Source: Bacteroidales bacterium (GTDB lineage Bacteria; Bacteroidota; Bacteroidia; Bacteroidales; UBA932). From it: a DNA stretch of 33,916 nt. The DNA lies in contig JAFUDV010000039.1 of NCBI GenBank assembly GCA_017464245.1, positions 1-33,916 on the forward strand. Reading direction: 5' to 3'. Below are positions 23,154 to 31,416 of the stretch, in pieces. Each line of letters opens with the position of its first letter. Positions within the stretch are counted from its first letter, which is position 1. The position numbers were made by a program, and so were the translations under genes. Under the pieces are notes generated by a model. That model saw only the letters and a list, made by a program, of their open reading frames with translations, made no database searches and was not told the origin of the DNA.

Positions 23154-25628
23154 CTATTTCCTCACACCCCGAACCGGATCGGCCTCCCGCGGATCGTCGG
23201 GCCAGGCATGTTTGGGATAGCGGCGTCGGAGTTCCTTCCGGACCTCGAAATAGGTATCCTCCCAGAAACTGCGCAGGTCGGACGTAAGCTGGACCGGCTT
23301 GAAGCCGGGAGAGAGCAGTTCCATCAGGACCGGCCGGCGGCCGTCGTCCACGCGGGGTGTGTCCTGCAGGCCGAAACACTCCTGGAGCCGGACACGGACA
23401 ACGGGCGCATCAGCCCCCTGCCGGTACTCGACCCGGATCCGGCTGCCGGTGGGGACGGTGACATGCGTGGGAGCGAGACGGTCCACCGCCTGCTGCTGAG
23501 GATAGGTCAAAAGGGCCCACAGGACCGCCTGCAGGTCGATTTTCCGGAGTTCGGCCGCCGTCGTCGCCCGGCCAAGATACAGGGGCAGCCACTCCGGCGC
23601 CGACGACAGGACCGCTTCCGCGCCCAGGTCGGGCAGTTCCAGTTCCGGATGCCAGGCGGCGACGGCCGCGACACGGCGCTGGAGGTTCTGCACCCCGTCG
23701 GAGAAATCGAGCAGGGACAAGCCCTCTTTCCGAACCGCCTCGCAAAGGACGCGGACGATTTCTTCCCGGGGGACGTCGGAAAGCGGCTGGGACGACAGGA
23801 GCAGCTGGCCGATGCGGAACTCCCGACGGGCAATGACGCTCCCCTGCCGGCTGTCCCAGGCAACGATGTCCCGCCGCCGGGCAAAGGGTTTCAGGTCGGT
23901 CTCGGAAAGGGGCGCCGCAAGGAAAATGCGCCCCATGCCGCCCGGACGCGCGTGCAGGGCGCCCACGGCCAGCCAGTCACAGGCAGCCCAGGCATCGGCG
24001 GGGTCCAATGCCGCCCTATCGCCGGTGGAGAGCAGGAAACTCCCCTGCCCCTCTTTCCAGGCCTTGGCAATCCGTTCGGGGAAGGCGGCCGAGAGCAGCA
24101 TCCCCGCCTCGAAAGCGTCCACGAGACCGTTGTCTTCCTCCACCTGGAGCATCTTCCGGTACTGTTCCGCGATCCGCAGGATCCGGGTCCACCGGCCTTC
24201 GCGGCGGGAACGGCGGGCCTCCCGCAAAGCCTTCAGCCGGAGGTCGATGCCCGCTTCTCCCGTTTCCTGGGCCAGCTGGTCTTTCTCCTCCAGCAGGGCG
24301 GCGATATCCGTCGCGAGGGCTTTCAACGCCGGGGTATCCGCCTTCAACAGCATCTGCGCGATGCGCGGATGGCAAGGCAGGGCGGCCAGTTGCCGCCCGT
24401 GCGGGATGATGCGTCCATCCGCATCCACGGCATCCAGCGAAAGCAGGAGCTGCCGCGCCTGCTGCAGGGCATAGGCAGGCGGAGGCGTCAGCCAGGCCAG
24501 CCGTTCCGCACGGCATTCCCCCCAGGCGGCGATGTCCAGCACCGTCGGGGCCAAGTCGGCCTCCAGGATTTCGGGAACACGCAGAGGTGCCATCTGCTGC
24601 TCGGTACCCAGGTTCCACAGACGGTAACATACGCCCGGAGCCACCCGTCCGGCGCGGCCCGTCCGCTGGTCCGCCATGTCACGGCTGATGCGGACGGTTT
24701 CCAGGCGGCTCAGCCCGCGCTGGGGATCATAGACGAGTTTCCTGCACAGCCCGCTGTCCACGACCACACGGACCCCTTCGATGGTCAGGGAGGTCTCCGC
24801 AATGGGCGTGGCCAGCACGACTTTCCGCTGCCCGGGAGCACTGGGAGCGATGGCCCGGCGCTGGTCCGCCATGGACAGCATGCCATATAACGGGCACACG
24901 GCCGTACTCCCCAGGGAGGTGCCCAGCAGTTCCCCGCAGCGGCGGATATCGGCCTCCCCCGGAAGGAAGGCCAGGATATCACCCTCATGGTCCCGGTGGG
25001 CCTGCCGGACCGTCCGGAAAACAGCCTCCGCGGCATTCTCCGCCGTGGCATCGGGGCCGCGCAACACTTCCACCGGAAACATCTTCCCCCGGCTTTCCAC
25101 CAGCGGAAGGTCCAGTTCCCGGCACAGGGACGACGCGTCGATGGTGGCCGACATCAGGACCAGTTTCAGGTCCGGACGCAGCACCTGCCGCGCTTCCCGC
25201 ACCAGGGCCAGGGCGACATCCGTCGTCAGGCTCCGCTCGTGGAATTCATCGAAGATCACCACGGAGACCCCTTCCAGGCCCGGGTCGTCCACCAGCCGGC
25301 GCACCAGGACACCCTCGGTCACGACCTCGATCCGGGTCGATGCCGACACGCAGTGCCCGAACCGCATCCGGTAACCGACAGTCCGGCCCGCCGGTTCTCC
25401 CAACAGGGAAGCCATCCGCTCCGCGATCTGCCGGGCGGCGATCCGCCGCGGCTCCAGCATCAGCACGCTGCCGCCGTCCCCCAGCCCTTCCAGGATAGTC
25501 AGCGGCAGGAGCGTGGACTTGCCGGCGCCCGGCGGCGCGGTCACGACCACGCCGCCCCGCTCCGACAGGAAGCGGTTGACCTCGCCGGCAACTTCAGCCA
25601 CCGGGAGGCCAACCGCATATGCTTGCAA
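23154..25628 (-). CDS. hrpB: ATP-dependent RNA helicase HrpB (DEAH/RHA family)
   Basis: This 824-residue protein has the DEAH-helicase motifs: Walker A A-P-P-G-A-G-K-S-T (Lys37), Walker B D-E-F-H-E-R near 125, motif III M-S-A-T-I-D and motif VI Q-R-T-G-R-A-G-R. The HA2 and HrpB C-terminal domains follow. DEFH instead of DEAH is usual for HrpB. The length is normal. HrpB is widespread, but its cellular role is poorly defined. It starts 16 bases after pepD, so the two are probably co-transcribed. No terminator is visible after it, so read-through into rpsF is possible. Confidence 0.93.
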   Translation of the reverse strand: MQAYAVGLPVAEVAGEVNRFLSERGGVVVTAPPGAGKSTLLPLTILEGLGDGGSVLMLEPRRIAARQIAERMASLLGEPAGRTVGYRMRFGHCVSASTRIEVVTEGVLVRRLVDDPGLEGVSVVIFDEFHERSLTTDVALALVREARQVLRPDLKLVLMSATIDASSLCRELDLPLVESRGKMFPVEVLRGPDATAENAAEAVFRTVRQAHRDHEGDILAFLPGEADIRRCGELLGTSLGSTAVCPLYGMLSMADQRRAIAPSAPGQRKVVLATPIAETSLTIEGVRVVVDSGLCRKLVYDPQRGLSRLETVRISRDMADQRTGRAGRVAPGVCYRLWNLGTEQQMAPLRVPEILEADLAPTVLDIAAWGECRAERLAWLTPPPAYALQQARQLLLSLDAVDADGRIIPHGRQLAALPCHPRIAQMLLKADTPALKALATDIAALLEEKDQLAQETGEAGIDLRLKALREARRSRREGRWTRILRIAEQYRKMLQVEEDNGLVDAFEAGMLLSAAFPERIAKAWKEGQGSFLLSTGDRAALDPADAWAACDWLAVGALHARPGGMGRIFLAAPLSETDLKPFARRRDIVAWDSRQGSVIARREFRIGQLLLSSQPLSDVPREEIVRVLCEAVRKEGLSLLDFSDGVQNLQRRVAAVAAWHPELELPDLGAEAVLSSAPEWLPLYLGRATTAAELRKIDLQAVLWALLTYPQQQAVDRLAPTHVTVPTGSRIRVEYRQGADAPVVRVRLQECFGLQDTPRVDDGRRPVLMELLSPGFKPVQLTSDLRSFWEDTYFEVRKELRRRYPKHAWPDDPREADPVRGVRK

Positions 25629-25644
25629 GGCTTTCAGGGAACGC

Positions 25645-27105
25645 CTACTTCTCGGGGACGTTCTTCAGGACCGCCTTCAGATACTCCCAGGTACGCCCGA
25701 CAGAAGCGATATTCACGCGCTCGTCCGGGGAATGCGGGTATTTGATGGTGGGTCCGACGGAAACCATCTCCCAGTTCGGGTATTTGGCGCACATGATGGC
25801 GCACTCGAGGCCGCCATGGGTGGCCATCACCTTCATCGGATAGCCGTACACCTTCTGGAACTGGTCCATCATCACCTTGTTCATCGGCGTGTCCAGTTTC
25901 GGAGTCCAGCCGCTGTAGCCGCCCTTGAACTCGATCTCGTCGGCACCGGCCAGTTCGAAGATGCAACGGACACGCTGGGCCAGGTAGGCCTTGGAGGAAT
26001 CCACGGCGCTGCGCATCAGGGAGTGGACAGTGATGCGGCCCTTCTCCGTGCGGACGATGGCCATGTTGATGGAGGTCTCGGTGAGACCTTCCATCGTGCG
26101 GCTCATGCGGATGACGCTGGACGGGCAGGCGATGAGGGCCTTGACGGCGCGGAGCATGACGCTGCCCTGGATGTACTTGGGAGCGGCGGGGACTTCGTCC
26201 ACATACAGGACGGCGCCCGGGTCGCTCTCGCCGAACTCGGCCTTCACTTCGTCGAAGATGTTGACGATGAGTTTCTTCACGGACTCCAGGTTCTCGGCGG
26301 GGACCACCACCTCGGCCACACCCTCGAACGGGATGGCGTTGCGGAGGGAACCGCCGGTGAAGCTCACGACCTGTACGCCGAAGACCTCGATGAGCGGAAG
26401 GAGGATGCGGGCAAGGACCTTGTTGGCATTGGCCCGGTACAGGGAGATATCCATGCCGGAGTGGCCGCCCTGCAGGCCCTTGACCGTGATCGTCAGGCCT
26501 TTCCAGCCCGGCTTCGTGTTGTACTTGTGATACTTGAACTCGGCGGAGACGTCCAGGCCGCCGGCGCAGCCTACGCACAGTTCGCCCTCCTCCTCGGAGT
26601 CCAGGTTGATGAGGATGTCCCCTTTCAGGATGCCGGGCTTGAGGGAATTGGCACCGGTCATGCCGGTCTCCTCGTCGTAGGTCACCAGGACCTCGACCGG
26701 ACCGTGCTCGACGGACGGGTCCTCGAGGACGGCCAGGCCCAACGCCACGCCGATACCGTTGTCGGCGCCGAGGGTCGTCCGGTCCGCGGTCACCCACTCA
26801 CCGTCCACATAGGCGGAAATCGGGTCCTTCAGGAAGTCGTGGGAAGAGTCGGAAGTCTTTTGCGGAACCATGTCCATGTGGCCCTGGAGGATCACGCCGC
26901 GGCGGTTCTCGTAGCCCGGAGTGGCGGGCTTGCGGAAAATCACGTTGCCGGTATCGTCCTTGAACACTTCCACGCCGTGTTCCTTTCCCCAGTTCAGGAG
27001 ATAATCGATGACCTTTCCTTCATGCTTGGAAGGTCTCGGAACCTGGGTCAAACCATAGAAATTCCCCCACACTACCTGGGGGGCCAGATCTTTGATGCTG
27101 CTCAT
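25645..27105 (-). CDS. pepD: Aminoacyl-histidine dipeptidase (M20 family, PepD)
   Basis: This 486-residue cytoplasmic metallopeptidase cleaves dipeptides such as Xaa-His. The metal site shows G-H-M-D-M-V (His76, Asp78), L-G-A-D-N-G-I-G (bridging Asp115) and D-E-E-T-G (catalytic and ligand Glu145/146), as in M20 enzymes. The lid domain sits in the middle. Length matches PepD. It lies downstream of the DUF4831 gene (21-base gap) and upstream of hrpB. With the POT transporter encoded divergently upstream of the operon, it fits a cell that feeds on peptides. Confidence 0.94.
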   Translation of the reverse strand: MSSIKDLAPQVVWGNFYGLTQVPRPSKHEGKVIDYLLNWGKEHGVEVFKDDTGNVIFRKPATPGYENRRGVILQGHMDMVPQKTSDSSHDFLKDPISAYVDGEWVTADRTTLGADNGIGVALGLAVLEDPSVEHGPVEVLVTYDEETGMTGANSLKPGILKGDILINLDSEEEGELCVGCAGGLDVSAEFKYHKYNTKPGWKGLTITVKGLQGGHSGMDISLYRANANKVLARILLPLIEVFGVQVVSFTGGSLRNAIPFEGVAEVVVPAENLESVKKLIVNIFDEVKAEFGESDPGAVLYVDEVPAAPKYIQGSVMLRAVKALIACPSSVIRMSRTMEGLTETSINMAIVRTEKGRITVHSLMRSAVDSSKAYLAQRVRCIFELAGADEIEFKGGYSGWTPKLDTPMNKVMMDQFQKVYGYPMKVMATHGGLECAIMCAKYPNWEMVSVGPTIKYPHSPDERVNIASVGRTWEYLKAVLKNVPEK

Positions 27106-27126
27106 GATATAAATGTGTTTTGTGTG

Positions 27127-28110
27127 TTACTTCAGGGGCAAGGTGCTCTCTGCGCCCAGCTGGAACACCGGGATGCGGGTCTTGAGGAGGGTGTTGCCAT
27201 CGGCGGTGAGCTTCACCAGGCAGGGTGCCGGAATCCGGTAGCGGATGGCGTTCTTGGCATCCCGGACGCCGCCTTCCACCACCGACTCCGGGGTGATTTC
27301 CAGGTAATAGGGCATGGCCGACCCTTCCGTAACGATGCCGTCCGCATCGGACAGACGGAAAGCGAGATACTTCTGGGTGCCCGGCTGGGGGATGACGTCG
27401 AAGGACTCCTTCAGGGGACGGCGGACCGTCCGGCCCACGAAGAGCCGCAGATATTCCTTTTCCACCCGTTCCAGTTCCCGGATGGCTGCCCCGAGGGCTT
27501 CTCCGCTGTACGTGGCGTCCGTATTGCCGACGGTGATGTTGAAACGCTCCCGGCGGGCCTTCAGAACCATCTGGGCGGCTTCCTGGGCCCGCATCTCGAC
27601 AGTCTTCTCCACCTCGTAGGATTCCTCCACGGGGACCTGGACCATGGCCGTATCGGTCTGGACTTCCTTCCAGACGGTCCGGACCTCGGTCCGGGTGGGC
27701 GAAGTCACGCTCTCCGCCGAGAAATCATAACGGGCCTGCGGATCGAAGCGCCAGACATGGTCGCCGGCCTCGGCCTTGTCCTGGAAAGAGACGAGGCCCT
27801 GGGAAGAGAGGGCGAGGAAGCGGTCTTCTCCGCCCTTGATGTCCGCCGAATAGCGGGCGGCGGGGTCGCCTTCCACCCGGGTGAGCAGACGGATTTCCTG
27901 CAGGGACACCCGGACGGCGTCCCGCTGCTCGGCGTCGATGCCCAGGTATTTCCGGGCGAACCGGGCGTACGGCCCGGCGTAGAAGGTTTCCTGGACGGCG
28001 TCCACTTCCACGACCACGGTGGTGCGGGGAAGGCTGTAGGTCACGGTCTGCGCCTGCAGGAGGGCGGGAACGGCGGCCAGAAGGCCGGCCATCAGTGCTT
28101 TGAATTTCAT
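27127..28110 (-). CDS. DUF4831 family secreted protein
   Basis: This 327-residue protein starts with a signal peptide that ends at about A-Q-A (residue 21). The start at 28110 was chosen because its ATG overlaps the stop of the upstream acyltransferase as ATGA; an ATG six codons earlier is also in frame but would overlap more. The N-terminal Y-S-L-P-R-T-T-V-V-V-E-V and the G-P-Y-A-R-F-A-R-K-Y-L-G segment are typical of DUF4831, a family found almost only in Bacteroidota and without known function. It is likely periplasmic. A charged helical stretch covers roughly 200-250. Confidence 0.8.
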   Translation of the reverse strand: MKFKALMAGLLAAVPALLQAQTVTYSLPRTTVVVEVDAVQETFYAGPYARFARKYLGIDAEQRDAVRVSLQEIRLLTRVEGDPAARYSADIKGGEDRFLALSSQGLVSFQDKAEAGDHVWRFDPQARYDFSAESVTSPTRTEVRTVWKEVQTDTAMVQVPVEESYEVEKTVEMRAQEAAQMVLKARRERFNITVGNTDATYSGEALGAAIRELERVEKEYLRLFVGRTVRRPLKESFDVIPQPGTQKYLAFRLSDADGIVTEGSAMPYYLEITPESVVEGGVRDAKNAIRYRIPAPCLVKLTADGNTLLKTRIPVFQLGAESTLPLK

Positions 28111-29048
28111 AAAGGGGTCTTTCTCCATCTTTTATGGCTCCAGAGGTACTGGGAAGGCTGGGCCTTGATGTCTTCCTCCAGATGCCTGTAAAACAGTTTC
28201 ATGATCTGCTCGGGGGTCGTCTCCGACGCATTCTCGCACAAAGGGACGAACGTGAGCCGGTAATGCCCGGGCTTTTCCTGGAACCAGCGGATATAGGCGA
28301 CCGACATGCCCAGCTTGCAGGCGAGGATGGCGGCTCCGCCCATCGCGTCCGTGGGCTGGTTCATGAATGAGCCCACGTCGTAATGCTGGATCCGGTAATA
28401 AGGATACTGGTCCGTGTTGAAGACGTACAGTTTCTTTTCATGACGGTGAGAGACGGCGTAACGGAGGATCGAACGGCCCTCCACGTATCCCTCGAAAGGA
28501 CGGTCCGAAACCGGTGCGCAGCGGTTGTCCCCCAGCACCCGGTCCCAGAACTTGTTCTCCAGGGCCCGGTAGATGACCACCACCTCGGGCCAGTCCCAGT
28601 GACGGACGCCCGGGGCGCTCCGGTCATATTGGGCGATCCCGCCCATCAACTCCCAGTTTCCGGAATGCGAATTCAGGAGCATCACGGAAGAGGAACGGTC
28701 GAAAAAGGCGTTGAACTCGTCGCTGTTCACGATTTCACAGATCCCTCCGTCAACGAGCTGCCGGCGTCCCTTCTCCCCCCGGCGGCCGCCGAACCAGACG
28801 GTCTCCGCCATCATTTCGCCGAAATGCCGGTAAAACCCTTTCGTGGTCTCCTTCAGGAAATCGTAGTCGGCGTCCGGGAAACTGCGGGCCAGGTTCGCCG
28901 TCACTACATCGCGGCGATAACGGAATACATCACCCACCAACCATGCGAGGAAGGGGGCGCAAGCGTAGTGGAAGCCCAGCGGGAGACGCGAGAGCAGGTG
29001 CATGAATCCCTCCGCGAGGCGGATGCCGAAAGACCGTTTGCTTTCCAT
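28107..29048 (-). CDS. Lipid A biosynthesis acyltransferase (LpxL/HtrB type)
   Basis: This 313-residue protein belongs to the LpxL/HtrB family, which adds secondary acyl chains to lipid A precursors at the inner membrane. The catalytic pair is in N-S-H-S-G-N-W-E (His128, Glu133), an H-x4-E version of the H-x4-D/E motif. The start at 29048 gives an N-terminus with a hydrophobic segment (A-P-F-L-A-W-L-V-G) but no cleavable signal. It is the first gene of the operon continuing with DUF4831, pepD and hrpB, and is coupled to DUF4831 by ATGA. The acyl chain preference cannot be told. Confidence 0.88.
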   Translation of the reverse strand: MESKRSFGIRLAEGFMHLLSRLPLGFHYACAPFLAWLVGDVFRYRRDVVTANLARSFPDADYDFLKETTKGFYRHFGEMMAETVWFGGRRGEKGRRQLVDGGICEIVNSDEFNAFFDRSSSVMLLNSHSGNWELMGGIAQYDRSAPGVRHWDWPEVVVIYRALENKFWDRVLGDNRCAPVSDRPFEGYVEGRSILRYAVSHRHEKKLYVFNTDQYPYYRIQHYDVGSFMNQPTDAMGGAAILACKLGMSVAYIRWFQEKPGHYRLTFVPLCENASETTPEQIMKLFYRHLEEDIKAQPSQYLWSHKRWRKTPL

Positions 29049-29057
29049 AAACCTTTA

Positions 29058-29065
29058 CAAAGATA
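29058..29065 (-). promoter_or_regulatory. -7 promoter element of the LpxL-like operon
   Basis: Minus-strand TATCTTTG is a perfect TAnnTTTG. The start would be near 29053, only about five bases before the ATG, another almost leaderless case. No TTG -33 element is clear at the expected distance. Confidence 0.5.
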
Positions 29066-29088
29066 CCATTTTTATGGAAAATCTTTGT

Positions 29089-29096
29089 TATATTTG
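29089..29096 (+). promoter_or_regulatory. -7 promoter element of the peptide transporter gene
   Basis: TATATTTG is a perfect TAnnTTTG. The start near 29101 leaves a leader of about 36 bases without a Shine-Dalgarno site. No clear TTG lies at -33. Confidence 0.55.
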
Positions 29097-29136
29097 TGCC
29101 AATTGACCCGATAATTCTTAAACAACCCTATCTGAT

Positions 29137-30831
29137 ATGTTCAAAGGACAACACAAAGGACTTTATGCGCTGGCACTGGCCAACACCGGAGAACGGTTCG
29201 GCTACTACACGATGCTGGCCATCTTCATGCTCTTCCTCCAGGCCAAATTCGGCTGGGGCGGCGCCGCCGCCAGCCAGGTCTATTCCATTTTCCTCGCCGC
29301 CGTCTATTTCATGCCGGTGGTCGGTGGCTGGCTGGCCGACAAGATCGGCTACGGAAAATGCGTCGTGACCGGTATCGCCATCATGTTCGCCGGCTACCTG
29401 TGCCTGTCCATCCCCACGGCGGCCAACGGCCTGGGCGTCGCCCTGATGATCGGAGCCCTCGCCCTCATCGCCGTCGGCACCGGCCTGTTCAAGGGTAACC
29501 TCCAGGTCCTCGTGGGCAATCTCTATGACGACCCGAAGTATTCCGCCAAGCGCGATTCCGCCTTCTCGCTGTTCTATATGGCCATCAACATCGGCGCCAT
29601 GTTCGCCCCGGCGGCCGCCACTGCCATCACCAACCGCTTCCTGGGCAAGGCCGGCCTCATCTACAAGGCCGACATCCCCGCCCTGGCCCACCAGTTCCTG
29701 GGCGGGACCATTACGCCCGAGAACACGGAGAAGCTCACCTCCCTCGCCAGCCAGATGCCGGATGCATCCATCGCCTCGATGGACCTGGCCGGCTTCAGCC
29801 AGTATTACATCGACCATCTCTCCAGCGCGTACAACATGGGATTCGCCGTCGCCTGCCTGTCCCTGATCGCCTCCATCGCCATCTACTTCGGCTGCCGCAA
29901 CTGGTTCAAGCACGCCGATGTCAACGCCAAGCAGGCCGCAGCCAGCTCCACGCCGGTGAAGGAACTCACCAAGGAGCAGGAGAAGAGCCGCATCACCGCG
30001 CTCATCCTCGTGTTCGCCGTGGTCATCTTCTTCTGGATGGCCTTCCACCAGAACGGCCAGTCCCTGACCTGGTTCGCCCGTGACTACACCCAGAGCTTCG
30101 CGGAAGGATGGACCCGCATCGGGTTCAACATCTGGGCCCTCGCCCTCATCGCCGCCTCGGTTTACACCCTGTTCGCCACCTTCCAGAGCGAAAAGAACTC
30201 TTCCAAGATCATCTGCGGCGTCATAACGGCCGTCCTCTGGTTCGGCGCCTACGGCATCTACAAAGGCCTGGCCAACCCGCTCGAGATCTTCCCGCAGCTG
30301 TTCCAGCAGTTCAACCCGTTCTTCGTCGTCGCCCTTACCCCGGTGTCCATGGCCATCTTCAGCGCCCTGGCCAACAAGAAGGATGCGAACCACCCGAACG
30401 GCCGCGAGCCTTCCGCCCCGGTGAAGATCGGCCTCGGCATGTTCGTCGCCGCCATCGGTTACCTGGTGATGATCATCGCTTCCCGCGGACAGGCCTCCCC
30501 GGCCGAGCTTGCCGGCACCGTCTCCCCGGATCCGGTCGTCCCGACCTGGCTCATGGGCACCTACCTCATCCTGACCTTCGCCGAGTTGCTGCTCAGCCCG
30601 ATGGGCATCTCCTTCGTCACGAAGGTGGCTCCGCCGCGCCTGAAAGGCCTCATGATGGGCCTCTGGTTCGCCTCCACAGCCGTGGGCAACTATCTCAGTT
30701 CCATCCCCGGCCTCCTCTGGGATGCGGTTCCGCTCTGGGCCAACTGGGCCATCCTCATGGCGCTCTGCATCATCGCCGGTGTCATCATGTTCGCCATGAT
30801 GAAGAAGATCAACGCAGCTACGGCAGAATAA
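29137..30831 (+). CDS. POT/PTR2 family peptide transporter
   Basis: This 564-residue major facilitator protein has about 12-14 hydrophobic segments and the family signatures G-E-R-F-G-Y-Y near the start, G-x-L-A-D-K-x-G-Y-G-K between early helices, and F-S-L-F-Y-M-A-I-N-I-G-A near 140-155. It would import di- and tripeptides with protons across the inner membrane. The helix-1 E-x-x-E-R proton-coupling motif reads N-T-G-E-R (Asn16, Glu19, Arg20), a form I know from Bacteroidota members. It is divergent from the acyltransferase operon and precedes the zeta-like gene by 18 bases without a terminator. Confidence 0.93.
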   Translation: MFKGQHKGLYALALANTGERFGYYTMLAIFMLFLQAKFGWGGAAASQVYSIFLAAVYFMPVVGGWLADKIGYGKCVVTGIAIMFAGYLCLSIPTAANGLGVALMIGALALIAVGTGLFKGNLQVLVGNLYDDPKYSAKRDSAFSLFYMAINIGAMFAPAAATAITNRFLGKAGLIYKADIPALAHQFLGGTITPENTEKLTSLASQMPDASIASMDLAGFSQYYIDHLSSAYNMGFAVACLSLIASIAIYFGCRNWFKHADVNAKQAAASSTPVKELTKEQEKSRITALILVFAVVIFFWMAFHQNGQSLTWFARDYTQSFAEGWTRIGFNIWALALIAASVYTLFATFQSEKNSSKIICGVITAVLWFGAYGIYKGLANPLEIFPQLFQQFNPFFVVALTPVSMAIFSALANKKDANHPNGREPSAPVKIGLGMFVAAIGYLVMIIASRGQASPAELAGTVSPDPVVPTWLMGTYLILTFAELLLSPMGISFVTKVAPPRLKGLMMGLWFASTAVGNYLSSIPGLLWDAVPLWANWAILMALCIIAGVIMFAMMKKINAATAE

Positions 30832-30849
30832 GCGCGCATATTGCCCCGG

Positions 30850-31416
30850 ATGTACATCATATCCGGCTGTAACGGTTCCGGGAAGACGACGGCTTCGTAC
30901 ACGATCCTCCCGGAACTTCTTGATTGCAGCGAGTTCGTGAACTCCGACGAGTTCGCGAAGAGCCTGGCGCCTTTCCATCCCGAGACCGCCTACATCACGG
31001 CCAGCCGGTACATGCTCCAGAAGACGCAGTACCTGTTCGCCCGACGGGAGGACTTCTGCATCGAGACGACCCTCGCCACCCGTTCGCTCCTCAAGATGGT
31101 GCGGCGGGCGCAGGACCAGGGATATTTCGTGACGGTGGTGTACCTGTGGCTCGCCTCGCCCGAACACGCCATCCGACGGGTGGCCGCCCGGGTGGAGGCC
31201 GGCGGGCATGCCGTCGCGGAAAGCGTCATCCGACGGCGGTACTACACCGGGCTCCAGTATTTCTTCCAGGATTACGCCCCCGCCTGCGACAAATGGATCC
31301 TCGTGGACAACACCAGCTCCACCTTCGACATCGTGGCGGAAGGGACCCGGCGCGGGACGACGATGCGCAACCTCGCGCTCTTCGAGCAGATCAAAAGCAC
31401 TTATGATTCACCCTGA
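30850..31416 (+). CDS. Zeta-toxin-like P-loop kinase/ATPase
   Basis: This 188-residue protein has a Walker A motif G-C-N-G-S-G-K-T-T (residues 6-14, Lys12), then F-V-N-S-D-E-F near 33-39 and I-E-T-T-L-A near 76-81. This is the pattern of the zeta-toxin/COG4185 group of small P-loop kinases. The ATG at 30850 was preferred over a TTG three codons earlier because it places the first beta strand at the usual distance. True zeta toxins phosphorylate UDP-GlcNAc and pair with an epsilon antitoxin; no antitoxin gene is visible on either side, so a toxin role is not supported. It lies between the transporter and tldD, and its last 14 bases overlap tldD. Confidence 0.8.
   Translation: MYIISGCNGSGKTTASYTILPELLDCSEFVNSDEFAKSLAPFHPETAYITASRYMLQKTQYLFARREDFCIETTLATRSLLKMVRRAQDQGYFVTVVYLWLASPEHAIRRVAARVEAGGHAVAESVIRRRYYTGLQYFFQDYAPACDKWILVDNTSSTFDIVAEGTRRGTTMRNLALFEQIKSTYDSP

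Noticed and set aside
25513-28191. An 892-codon plus-strand open frame opposite pepD and the DUF4831 gene
   Set aside because: It crosses several minus-strand genes that have clear family motifs; its own translation is compositionally biased with no domain.
30850-31416. A complete zeta/epsilon toxin-antitoxin module
   Set aside because: No small antitoxin gene lies upstream or downstream; the neighbours are a transporter gene and tldD.
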